Origin: Limnanthes douglasii subsp. nivea
Taxonomy: Eukaryota; Streptophyta; Magnoliopsida; Brassicales; Limnanthaceae
Reading direction: 5' to 3'
Length of the DNA: 64,000 bases
Assembly (NCBI GenBank): GCA_036936605.1
Contig: JAUPFV010000004.1
Location: 297,332,009-297,396,008, forward strand
Part shown: one piece after another, positions 1 to 9,569 of the stretch
Numbering within the stretch: position 1 is the first letter of the stretch
Layout of the letters: every line of letters starts with the position of its first letter
Translations under genes and position numbers: made by a program
Notes under the pieces: model-generated
Told to the model about the DNA's origin: nothing
Database searches by the model: none
The model's input: the letters and a program-made list of their open reading frames with translations, nothing else

Positions 1-849
1 GAAGGAGGATTGACACTTGGAGATAACCAAATAGACGATTATCTCAACTTCGAAGATTTTAACTCAAGTGGGGATTTTATGTTTTCTGGTTCCCAACCTA
101 CCAATATCATTCCACCGATTTCTACTGGGGCTGATGTGGCTTCGACATCAAATGCCATTGCTCCTGTTCATCAGCCAACAGTCTTTCCTCATCCAGAAAG
201 ATCTGATGAGGTAACTTCAATTCTGCAACCTTTTCCAAATTTAAGTGCTGCAGTAAAAAAGTTATATGAAGAGGTGAACAATTCTCAAACTCAATTGGAG
301 CGCCTTGCCCAAGAGTTAGTTAAGAGCAGAAAAGAAACACAGTCTGAAAAGACTTCGAAAAACGAAGCACTCCAGAAATTCGAAGCTGAAAAAGAACAGC
401 TTCTCAAAAAACACAAAGAAGAAGTCGAAGCTCTTAAGACTACTCATCTGCTGGCCCTTGAAAGTCTAAAGTTTGAACATTCTACTGCTATTTCCGATGC
501 TGAGAAGCTTATTAAAGAAACTAAAGAGAAACTAGAAAATAGCCAAACTGAGATTACTACACTTCGAACAGGATTCGAAGAAGAAAAGAAAGCTGCCGTC
601 AAAAAGGCTGAAAACAAAGTTGGTTCTTTAATGCTCGAAGGTATCAAGAAAGCTCAAATTGATACATCTATTCAGCTTCTTCGAGAAGTTCATGCTGCTT
701 GTCCAAGACTAGACTTAACAAATCTTTGGAAACAAGTTCCAGAAGAACAACGCCCAAAGGAAGCGTTCGAAGCGCCACCAAGCTCCTCCTCAGAAGAAGA
801 AAATAATTCAGAAGAGGAATCATCATCAGAAGAAGAAAATGATGCCTAA
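1..849 (+). CDS. Element A antisense accessory ORF (aORF), C-terminal part
   Basis: The frame is open from base 1 to a TAA at 847-849 (about 282 codons visible), so the start lies left of the window. After a low-complexity Ser/Pro-rich stretch it has a long Lys/Glu-rich coiled coil (roughly residues 80-210 of the visible part) and an acidic Ser/Glu tail. Near the end, LLREVHAACPRLDLTNLWKQ followed by VPEEQRP matches in layout the aORF C-termini of B, C and E (for example FWKLVP then ELRPPQ), so it is the same kind of gene despite low overall similarity. It runs opposite to gag-pol. No signal peptide or membrane segment is seen. Function is unknown; the coiled coil suggests self-association (inference). 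The visible part has no stop or frameshift. Confidence 0.75.
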   Translation, partial: EGGLTLGDNQIDDYLNFEDFNSSGDFMFSGSQPTNIIPPISTGADVASTSNAIAPVHQPTVFPHPERSDEVTSILQPFPNLSAAVKKLYEEVNNSQTQLERLAQELVKSRKETQSEKTSKNEALQKFEAEKEQLLKKHKEEVEALKTTHLLALESLKFEHSTAISDAEKLIKETKEKLENSQTEITTLRTGFEEEKKAAVKKAENKVGSLMLEGIKKAQIDTSIQLLREVHAACPRLDLTNLWKQVPEEQRPKEAFEAPPSSSSEEENNSEEESSSEEENDA

Positions 850-1010
850 TAGGCTAGGCAGTTTGTTTTTTTTTTTGTTTTTTTTGTATGTGGTTAAGTA
901 CTTCCTCCCTTTTTTGTAAACTTCGTATTTTATCCAATGAACAAACCACTTTTTTTTTTATATCTTAAATTTTTGGTATACTCGTTTGAACTGGTTATTT
1001 CTAAAGTTAG
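850..1010 (+). other. T-rich 3' flank of the element A aORF
   Basis: Non-coding, with long T runs just after the stop codon. It probably holds the 3' UTR of the antisense transcript. No clear poly(A) signal is seen. Confidence 0.4.
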
Positions 1011-1282
1011 ATGCACTCATAAGACGTAGCACCTTGAAAAATAGATGCACTCATAAGACGTGGCACCTCGAAAAATAGATGCACTCATAAGACGTGGCAC
1101 CTCGAAAAATAGATGCACTCATAAGACGTGGCACCTCGAAAAATAGATGCACTCATAAGACGTGGCACCTCGAAAAATAGATGCACTCATAAGACGTGGC
1201 ACCTCGAAAAATAGATGCACTCATAAGACGTGGCACCTCGAAAAATAGATGCACTCATAAGACGTGGCACCTCGAAAATTTT
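1011..1282. repeat. 34-bp tandem repeat, 8 copies, element A 3' region
   Basis: The unit starting ATGCACTCATAAGACGTGGC repeats at 1011, 1045, 1079, 1113, 1147, 1181, 1215 and 1249. The first copy differs at two bases and the others are nearly identical. The array lies between the convergent ends of pol (1515) and the aORF (849), the same place as the arrays of B, C and E, but the unit is unrelated in sequence. Confidence 0.95.
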
Positions 1283-1514
1283 TGGTTGTTTCTTCAAAGC
1301 TATTGCTTCGGAAAATTATTCTTGGTCAACTTTCAAAGATGATCAGTCTTTGCCAAGTTACCAAAATAATAAACCACACATTATAGTAAACAACCAATGG
1401 CCAAAAGAAATTTTATTAAAAAATTCAATATTAACCAGACACCTCGTTAAAACCTTTCTGGGCCAACAGATAAGGAAAGAGTATGTCTGTTTTACAAAAA
1501 TTCGAAGTTCAGTT

Positions 1515-4500
1515 TTACTCACAGTACAATTTCAAGTGCTCTATATTCCAAGGGTATTTGAGCATCCTCCCTTCTCGATCTGACAACCTATAGGAACCTG
1601 GCTTGACCCTCATTTTAACTTCGTAAGGACCTTCCCAATTCGGGGCCAATTTTCCGAGGTGTTTATCCTTAGTGTGAAGAAATACTTTTCGTAATACTCG
1701 ATCGCCAATTTTGAATTCTCTTCTCTTAACTTTAGCATCGTACCTGCTCCTCATTAATGTTTGATAATGGATCACATTCAAATGTGCCTTGACCTTTTTT
1801 TCTTCCAACAAATCAAGCTCCACCCTTCTAGCTTCATCGTTATCCGCATCGGAATATTTTAATAGTCTATAAGAAGGCAATGTAGATTCAGCAGGGCACA
1901 CAGCATCCATTCCATATACTAAAGAGAAAGGAGTCTCTTTTGTAGCCTCTCTAGGGGTTGTTCTATATGCCCATAGCACCTCTTGAAGATAATTTGGCCA
2001 TTTCCCTGCTGCTCCTGCCAAATTTTTCTTCAAGCCATCCAAAATAGATCTATTTGTAACTTCCACCTGTCCATTTGCCTGAGGGTGGAAAGGAGTGGAG
2101 AAGCATTGCTGTATCCCTTTCGAAGAGCAAAAAGAGTCCATTTCCTTATTATTAAATTGAGGTCCATTGTCCGTCGTTATTTTTCGAGGCACTCCAAAAC
2201 GGTAGCAAATGTTACTTTGAATAAACTTGATTACATCCTTAGCTTTTGTCCCAGCCAAGGGTTCTGCTTCTGCCCACTTCGAAAAAATAATCAACCGCAA
2301 CAATAATCATCTGTCTTCCTCCAGAAGCCATAGGTAATGGTCCCACTAAATCAATCCCCCACCTATCGAAAGGAACCGCCTCTGAAATTGTCATTAGGGG
2401 TACTGCCGGTTTGTGTATTAAATTTGCATATCTTTGGCAAGTATCACAACTTCGAACTAACGACTTGGCATCTTGCATAATAGTAGGCCAATAATATCCT
2501 GCCAACAATACCCGACGCGCTAAGGCTTTGAATCCACAATGAGCTGATCCATCCCCATCATGCAGTTCGGATAAAATATCCTGGGACTCTTGTTTGCTTA
2601 AACATCGTAACAAAGGTTTCGACGCAGACCTTTTGTACAATACTTCATCCAATACCACATAGCCAAGAGCTTTGTACTTTATTTTCTTAAGCAAGTGTTT
2701 ATCAAGAGGTAATATTCCCTTTGAAATAAAATTCAACAAGTCAAACCTCCAATCTCCTCGAGCGCACATCAGATCATTCACTACCTCACTAACAACTTCA
2801 CACTGCTCAGAATTCGGTATGATCGAAGGCGATGGTTGTGTTATGATCCACGGATATTCTTCAGAGTAAGCCATTGTTGCTAAAGAATCAGCCATTGTGT
2901 TGCTACCTCTTCGAATATGCTCCACTTCGACATTTTCAAACTGTGCCATCATTCCCCGAAGTTCTTGCAAGTACAAAACCAAACGTTCCTTTTTAGCTTC
3001 CGATACTCCTTTAACATGGTTAACTACCAACTGTGAATCTGTTTCCAAGCGCACAAATGTCGCTCCACAAATCTTTGCTAACCGTAATCCTGCTAGCACA
3101 GCTTCATATTCAGCTTCGTTATTCGAATCATGAAAGCCAAATTTTATAGCTTGAAACATAAATTCCCCTGTTGGTGCCACCAACTCAACTCCTGCACTCG
3201 ATCCTTTGTTACTGGATCCCCCATCAGTTCGTATCGTCCACATCGGATTCTCGTTCACCTTTTCACCATCTTTCTCTTCAGATCTGCTTGAGTGAAACTC
3301 CACCAAAAAATCTGCTAAAGCTTGAGCTTTGATAGCTGTTCGAGGAGAGAATAACACATCGAAATCTCCTAATTCCACAGACCACTTGGTCATCCTTCCT
3401 GAGATGTCTGGCTTTTGCAAAACGTTTTTTAATGGATATGAAGTTCGAACCACAATCGTATGTGCCTGGAAGTAAGGGCGCATTTTTCTTGTTGCCACTA
3501 CTATACACAGTGCCAATTTTTCGAGCTTCAAATAGCGCTTCTCAGCATCAACCAAACTTTTACTGACATAGTAAACAGGCTTCGAAATTCTCGTATCTTC
3601 ACTGACTAAAACTGCACAATCCGACACGGCTATATATAAAAATAATTGTTCACCCCTTTCGAGGCTTCGACAAGAGGACAAAAGATTTTTAATCTTCATA
3701 AAAGCTTCTTCACAATCCGAAGTCCACTCAAAGTTATTAGGTCTACGCAGCACCTGGAAAAAAGGGAAGCACTTATCTGAAAAACGAGAAATGAATCTGT
3801 TCAAAGCTGCTAACCTGCCCGTTAACATTTGCACTTCTTTGATATTCCGAGGTGAAGACATAGATATCAAAGCCTTCAATTGATCTGGATCCACTTCGAT
3901 TCCTCTTTCACTAATCATGTACCCCAGAAATTTGCCAGATCGAACTCCAAATGTACACTTTTCTGAATTCAACTTTAATTGTATTGCTCTAAGATTCAAA
4001 AACGTCTCTTCCAAATCATCAATGTGTTCATCATCACTTTTGCTTTTAACAAGAATATCATCAATGTACACTTCGATATTTCTTTCAATCTGCGAAGAAA
4101 ACGCCTTATTCATCAGCCTCTGATATGTTGACCCAGCATTTTTTAATCCGAACGACATTACTTTATAGCAGTGCAAACCCCTGTCAGTAATAAAAGTCGT
4201 GCTTTCTTCATCATCTGGATTCATTCGAATCTGATTATACCCTGAAAATGCATCCATGAAAGTCAAGATTTTATTTCCCGAAGTAGAATCCACTAGCTGA
4301 TCGATTCGAGGCACCGGAAAAGGATCTTTTGGACAGGCTCTATTCAAATCTGTGAAGTCCACACACATTCGTCATTTTCCATTCTTCTTTTTTACTACCA
4401 CCGGATTGGCCGTCCACCTCGGATAATTGGCTTCCCTGATATGACCCATTTTGTACAGTCGATCCACCTCGGCAACTATTGCCTCGGATTTCTCCAATGA

Positions 4501-4803
4501 AAAAGCCCTTCTTTTTTGAATTATCGGTTTGACCTTCGGATCAACCGCCAAACTATGACATATTATGTCACTTGGGACCCCCACCACGTCTTCAGACCTC
4601 CACGCAAAAACATCCAAATTTTCAGATAAAAAAGTCAACAACTTTTCTCGCATCGATAAAGATAACAAGGTGCCAATTCGAAGCACCCTGCCATTATTGA
4701 AAGTATATTCCTCTATTTCTTCATTGACCACCACAGAACTCGGGGTTGACCTCGAATCATCAATTCCTTCATCTGTTCCATCAGAAGACAACCCCCCAAA
4801 CTG
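1515..4803 (-). pseudogene. pol: Element A pol (RT, RNase H, second RNase H, integrase), interrupted
   Basis: This continues in frame from the UAG that ends gag-protease. Domain order: RT with FMDAFSGYNQ and the catalytic YIDDILVKS; the Ty3-type RNase H (YYVSKSLVDAEKRY); a second RNase H (RTDGGSSNKG, NNEAEYEAVLAGLRLA, ETDSQLVVNH, NTMADSLA); and integrase with the zinc-finger end CDTCQRYAN, WGIDLVGPLP, TDNGPQFNNKE and FHPQANGQVE, ending HLKLYCE. Two lesions: a Trp codon changed to TGA (4372-4374) just before CVDFTDLNRACP, and an extra T in a T run near 2285 at VDYF, which shifts frame into integrase. It would copy element RNA into DNA and insert it. No chromodomain is seen. Confidence 0.93.
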
Positions 4804-4806
4804 CTA
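4798..4806 (-). promoter_or_regulatory. Candidate stop-codon readthrough site between gag and pol (UAG CAG UUU), element A
   Basis: The gag-protease stop UAG is followed by CAGUUU, and the same frame stays open into pol. This resembles the leaky context UAG-CAR-YYA except at the last base. B, C and E have the exact UAGCAAUUA form at the same place. Confidence 0.6.
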
Positions 4807-7242
4807 ATTCTCCATCAGATCATCAGAACTTTTGCCCCGTAGTCTAAATGCTGCAGCATAACATTCTCTTGCCACCTTTTGATCACTTCGAACTACGCCA
4901 ACTCGGTCCTCAATCATATACTTCAAACACTGATGAACTGTAGAAACTACAGCATACATTTTCGCCAACCACGACCTCCCAAAAATAGCATTGTAACTTG
5001 ATGGACAATCCACCACTACAAAAAGTACTTGTACTTTCTTCTTGAAAGGCCCCTTTCCCAAAGAGACTTCACCCTCGAATTCTCCTATCACATTTGCTGT
5101 TGCACCAGTAAACCCTATGATAGTCCTTTCTGATCTTTCTATTCGAGGCGGAGCAGTTAATCTCTCATATGTTGACTTAAAAAGCACATTAGCAGAGCTC
5201 CCTGTATCAATCAGCACTCGTCGAATCTCTACCCCGCATACTTCTGCTCCTATGACCACTGCATCTTCATGTGGCCCAGTAATCCCCCTTAAATCATCCC
5301 CGTCGAAAATTATAAAGGGTACATTCTTTCTGTTGCTTAAGTGTGCCGATGCGCCTCCCTCAATCTGTCGTGTTAAGTTCACTATATGCCTCTTCCTCGA
5401 ATTATTAGTGTTGTTGGTCATCGAATCTCCCCCAAATATTGTAAGTGATTCGAAGAAGGCACACAAATCTCGAACACGTCCCTGACGCATCGGCTCATCT
5501 ATTGACATTAACAAAAGTCGACTGGGGTCTGGTTCGACATATTCTGATGCCACATCGAAACCATTGCCTTCACCTGCAACATCTAAAATCATTAGTGCAG
5601 TTTCCTGCTTAGAACTAGGATTACCAACTTTCGGAGCTACAACCTTGGCATTCTTCCTGACATATTCCAGCAACTTTCCATTTTCGATCAAAATTTGCAT
5701 TTCCTTCTTTAGAGCAATGCAATCATTTGTATCATGGCCGACATCGTCATGATACCTGCAGAACTTATTATTACGCTCCTCTCTTGGCTTGTTAATCGCT
5801 GGCGGCTTTCTAAAATTTATTGTTCCCCTTGTTTTTTCATATATCGAAGCCACGCTTTCAGTTAGATCTGCATAATAATCTGGCCTCACCCACACATTCG
5901 ATCTGGATCTAAACTGTTGCTGATTATTAGAGTTGTGTTGATTGTATCCCCCTTGATACGAATTCGAAGCTCCTCGATTAGAGACATTTTGATTGTTCTT
6001 CGGACGCGAGGAATTGTTGTTCGATGTGTTAGATTGTCCACTCCCCTTCTGAATAGTATTAGCACCTCCTCGAACCCGCGTCGATTCTTCGACCTTAATC
6101 TGATCCTCAACCTGAGCCATAAAAGCTCCAAATGTTAACGCCCTGCGCCTCGTAGTCTCATCGGCTAAATCCCCAGGCAACAGCCCTTGCCTAAACGCCG
6201 TCATAGCCACACTTTCTTCACAATCATCCAATTCAGCCTTTGTTGACACAAACCTCTTAGTATAATCCTTTAACTTCTCTCCCACAGCCTGCTTGCATTG
6301 TATTATTGTGTCTCCATTGGCTCTCATTTCCTTGCTTCCCACAAACTGTCTTCGGAAAGCGGTATAGAAGCCTCTAAAATTTGCAATTGACTCCTTAGGA
6401 ATCTTGTTGAACCATTTCAGCGCAGTTCCTTTAAACGTTTGAGAGAATGCTCTACATACCAATTTATCGTCGTCTTCGAAATTAGTCATGTAATTTTTAA
6501 ATTGTTCTATGTGGTCATCGGGATCTTGAGTCCCATCAAACTTATCAACTTTAGAAATATCAAACCGCCTCGGAAGCGGCACAGATCTGATCTCCCTGAT
6601 CAATGGTGAGTCCCTCCAATCAACTCCCTGAACGTACTGGTCCTCATTTCTCATCCCCACAGTAGCATATAAGCTAGACTCACCTTCATATTTTCGAGGC
6701 GAATATCTCCGAGGCGAATATTTCCGAGGTGAATATACTCGCCTTTCTTTCTTTTTCCTTCCTTCCTTATACACCCTAGCTGGCCGGAGCTCACGCTCTA
6801 CTCCTCTTGAATGGCCTCGAGAACGTTCGTACTTCGGTGTTTCATCAGACTCAGAATCTTCGAAATCCTCTTCATCACTAGAATTCACAAACAATCGCTT
6901 TTGTAATTTTTCTTTCCTCTTTATCCCACTATACTCTTTCTTTTGCTCAAAACGTGTTTTACGCTGTTCATAACGATCGTCGCCATCGTCCATCGACTGA
7001 TCCGACTGATCATTCTGATCGCCCCTTGCTATTTTAGACCTAAGCCTAGCGCCATCATTATTTCCCTTCTTTTTCATCAATTCGTCAAGCTCTGCCACCT
7101 TCCTTATCATCTCATTCATTTTTCCTTCAAAATCAAATTGGATTGATTGAGTTGGAATCGATTTACCTGCCTCTTGCAGATCGGATTTCAGCGTTTCCAT
7201 AGCCTTGCGAACAGATGGATTGTCACCTTCCTCTGGATTCAT
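4804..7242 (-). CDS. gag: Element A Gag-protease
   Basis: Open from ATG at 7242 to UAG at 4804-4806 (about 812 codons). The N-terminal part is charged and Arg/Ser-rich, with a YSPRK/YSPRR run repeated three times. Then comes a Retrotrans_gag-type domain (KFDGTQDPDDHIEQFKNYM, CRAFSQTFKGTALKWFNKIP), an Asn/Gln-rich linker, a Cys/His knuckle (CRYHDDVGHDTNDC) and an aspartic protease with VLIDTGSSANVLF. Gag would form the particle and bind RNA; the protease would cut the polyprotein. The frame could also start at a TTG six bases upstream, but ATG at 7242 is the simpler choice. This is the only gag in the window without a stop or frameshift. Confidence 0.9.
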   Translation of the reverse strand: MNPEEGDNPSVRKAMETLKSDLQEAGKSIPTQSIQFDFEGKMNEMIRKVAELDELMKKKGNNDGARLRSKIARGDQNDQSDQSMDDGDDRYEQRKTRFEQKKEYSGIKRKEKLQKRLFVNSSDEEDFEDSESDETPKYERSRGHSRGVERELRPARVYKEGRKKKERRVYSPRKYSPRRYSPRKYEGESSLYATVGMRNEDQYVQGVDWRDSPLIREIRSVPLPRRFDISKVDKFDGTQDPDDHIEQFKNYMTNFEDDDKLVCRAFSQTFKGTALKWFNKIPKESIANFRGFYTAFRRQFVGSKEMRANGDTIIQCKQAVGEKLKDYTKRFVSTKAELDDCEESVAMTAFRQGLLPGDLADETTRRRALTFGAFMAQVEDQIKVEESTRVRGGANTIQKGSGQSNTSNNNSSRPKNNQNVSNRGASNSYQGGYNQHNSNNQQQFRSRSNVWVRPDYYADLTESVASIYEKTRGTINFRKPPAINKPREERNNKFCRYHDDVGHDTNDCIALKKEMQILIENGKLLEYVRKNAKVVAPKVGNPSSKQETALMILDVAGEGNGFDVASEYVEPDPSRLLLMSIDEPMRQGRVRDLCAFFESLTIFGGDSMTNNTNNSRKRHIVNLTRQIEGGASAHLSNRKNVPFIIFDGDDLRGITGPHEDAVVIGAEVCGVEIRRVLIDTGSSANVLFKSTYERLTAPPRIERSERTIIGFTGATANVIGEFEGEVSLGKGPFKKKVQVLFVVVDCPSSYNAIFGRSWLAKMYAVVSTVHQCLKYMIEDRVGVVRSDQKVARECYAAAFRLRGKSSDDLMEN

Positions 7243-7350
7243 CTTCAATCAGCGACAAAATCACACAAAATATGAAAATTCGAACGAAAAACTTTGCAAA
7301 ACGAAAACTCGAACGTCGATTTCTGATCTGTTGATCAATGTATCCTCGCC

Positions 7351-7369
7351 CCCCTCTTTCTAGCGCCAA
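7351..7369 (-). other. Primer-binding site, element A
   Basis: Read on the minus strand, TTGGCGCTAGAAAGAGGGG begins two bases after the LTR end. It shares TGGCGC with the primer sites of B, C and E but then diverges, so a different tRNA is likely. I cannot name that tRNA with confidence. Confidence 0.6.
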
Positions 7370-7371
7370 TT

Positions 7372-7654
7372 TGGTAAGAATTAAAGCTGTATTGACAAAA
7401 TCAAGAACACAAATCTACTTAGAGAATTTTTGGAAGTGAAAAGTGCTTCTGATTATTTCATAGGTCAAACTAACTTCTTCCACCTCTTTAAATAGGCAGG
7501 GTGAGTTAGTTAGAGAAATGGTTACATAATGGTATATTTACAATTTAACCCTTACGTTTGTCCTAAAGTCTAATTTAATCCAATATTTACAGAACTTATC
7601 ACTTTAGTCCCTGTCAATTACACTTAGGTCCCTGAGGAATATCTTTCCTTATCA
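7372..7654 (-). repeat. 5' LTR of element A (about 283 bp)
   Basis: On the minus strand it starts TGATAAGGAAAG (ending at 7654) and ends CTTACCA at 7372, giving TG...CA ends next to a primer site. A TATA-like CTATTTAAAG lies at 7486-7495. The partner LTR is outside the window, so both ends rest on the motifs alone. Confidence 0.7.
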
Positions 7655-8440
7655 AAAATGAATCAATATTATAAGATTTTATATATTATTGGATAAGTTT
7701 GGTAGCAAAATTTTAATAATAGTATATTATTAAAAATAATATTTATTTTGAAAAATTTAATTAGTAATTATTGGAAAACACAATTTATATATTATTAGAA
7801 AATAGTTTTTTTTTTATAGTTAGTAATTATATATATATATATATATAATTTATATTTTCGAATCGGGTCGGGTTAGACAAACCAAAATTTCATACCCGGT
7901 TCGACTCGTATATGGGCTATAATTTTGTATATTCGTACCGTCCCATTATAAGTTCGGATCGGACAAAATCCAATCGGATCTGAACGGTTTGGAACCGTAT
8001 AAAAAAACCAATACACATTACTTAATTTTTTTAATAAAAATAAACACGAATGCAATAACAAATAAAAAAACCAATACACATTACTTAATTTTTTTAATAA
8101 AAATAAACACGAATGCAATAACAAAATGACTTTTAAAACAAATAAATCAATCATTCCGATAAGTAAATATGATTCTTTTTAACCATTTTATATAATTAGT
8201 AAAGCTCCAAAACAAAATATGATTGTGATAGGGAGGCTGGTGTACAAGACGTGGAGATGGTTATAGTGGAAAAGGCTGTACGAGATCATCACTCCACTTT
8301 TCATTTTCCGAATGACCTGTATCCTGGTTATCCAAGTAAGGGAGCATTAAAATTAAAATGATACTTTGAAATTCCAAATAGACTATGGAGAAGATACTGC
8401 ATACATTATATCGACAATTATTTATTAACGTAACTAGCAA
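7655..8440. other. AT-rich spacer with DNA-transposon-like scraps
   Basis: No gene is seen. It holds a short TA run near 7830-7850, and near 7860-7990 a GGGTCGGGT/GGATCGGA-rich patch of the kind found near hAT-type element ends (weak). A 63-bp unit is duplicated at 7999-8124, listed separately. Confidence 0.5.
7999..8124. repeat. 63-bp tandem duplication
   Basis: The block starting ATAAAAAAACCAATACACAT at 7999 is repeated from 8062 with essentially no change, so the duplication is recent. No function is apparent. Confidence 0.9.
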
Positions 8441-8581
8441 TTTCAACTAGCACATCGGTAGCATAAGTCTGGCCATCACAATCTCATTTTATTCGAGCTC
8501 TGCAGACTTTAACAACATCTAATGCAGTCTCGTCCACTTTAGGAAACCGTAGCCAGTTCAATATGCTAATGCACCAATCAC

Positions 8582-9569
8582 AGCTAAAAATTATGAATAG
8601 TCATCGGTCACGTGCATCAAACAATCCGTGTTATATTTATGTCAAAACGGTTATTCGTGATCCCTCTCTACGATAACCGTAGGGTTGTCACCGGTTCTGG
8701 ATAACGGGGATTCAAAAACCAGACCGGAACCAAACCGATAAGAATCGGACCGAATTTTAACGGTCTGATTCGCGGTTTTATCTTAAAAAACAAAATCGAT
8801 AAAAAAACGAAATAATAAAACCGGTTCAGAATCGAACCGATAAAACCGATGAACCGGTACAACCGATTAGTAACTGAATTGATTAAACCGATACGGAATC
8901 AAAACGATGATAACCGGACCAAACCTTAACGGTCCGATTCAAGGTTTCATCCTAAAAATCAAAACCAATAAAGAACCAAAACAACAAAATCGATAAATTG
9001 ATAATACCGATAAAGAACTGACCGATAAAATTGATAGACATCGAACTTTAGACATGTTGAATTTAATAATATTACTATTAAATTTTGTATACATTATATT
9101 ATCAAAATTAGTAGTTAATGGTTAATTTTTAATAAAAAAATCAAAAATTAACTTTTAAATTTAGATTTTTATGTTGTTTATTTATCTTAAAATTTAATTT
9201 AATTTTTTTAAGTGGACTAGACCGGACCGAATCGAAAAGGATCGAAACCGGTCGGATCAAACCGGAACTGGAACCAAAACGGACCGAACCGAACCGAAAA
9301 TTTAACCGTCCAATCCGGTTTCAAAATATAGAACGGAAAGTTTAGTAGTCCAATTTTGTCCGAAATCGATGAGCAGTTTAACGGTCCAGTCCGGTTCTGG
9401 CGAATCCCACACCGATAAACACCCTGGACCACGGATACAGAAAGAAAAGAAAGACCAACAAAAGTGTCCAATTTGAAAGCAACAAAAACGGCCATTTCGA
9501 TACACATATGCACCAGTGATTTTTTTATACACGTGACCGATTCCTATAACTAATCATGGTTTTTAGTCT
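8582..9569. mobile_element. Mutator-like non-autonomous element inserted in the TPLATE-like pseudogene
   Basis: The ends are inverted repeats: the left starts AGCTAAAAATTATGAATAG, and the right, reverse-complemented, starts AGACTAAAAACCATGATTAG. Both continue into CGGTCACGTG within about 30 bp. The flanking 9-mers ACCAATCAC (8573-8581) and AGCAATTCC (9570-9578) match at 6 of 9 positions, consistent with an old 9-bp target duplication. No transposase is encoded. It breaks the TPLATE-like frame between the codons for KNTGT and VIG. Confidence 0.6.
8680..9426. mobile_element. Possible nested hAT-like element rich in ACCGG/ACCGA motifs
   Basis: This part is packed with ACCGG, AACCGGA and ACCGATAAA motifs. 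Its left end TAGGGTTGTCACCGG and the reverse complement of its right end CAGGGTGTTTATCGG are similar, and both lead into GGGATTC and CCAGA-ACCGG blocks, like degenerate hAT ends. The flanking 8-mers GATAACCG and GACCACGG agree at only 5 of 8 positions. It could instead be the body of the surrounding element. Confidence 0.35.

Larger units (their letters stand above)
1..7654 (-). mobile_element. Element A: Tat-lineage Ty3/gypsy LTR retrotransposon, 3' end outside the window
   Basis: Read on the minus strand, the order is LTR (7372-7654), primer site, gag-protease, UAG stop, pol with integrase last, a 34-bp tandem array, and an oppositely oriented coiled-coil ORF cut by the left edge. The second RNase H domain and the antisense ORF after pol are established traits of the plant Tat lineage. 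Its proteins are clearly diverged from those of B, C and E, and its primer site differs. The 3' LTR and the target duplication are not visible. pol carries one stop and one frameshift, so this copy is probably dead. Confidence 0.9.

Noticed and set aside
1011..1282. Regular short repeats that could be taken for a CRISPR array
   Set aside because: The 34-bp units are contiguous with no spacers, and the locus is a plant retrotransposon.
4565..4807. Plus-strand frames across the pol and gag regions of A, B and E
   Set aside because: They are mirror frames of the minus-strand polyproteins, with no domain of their own.
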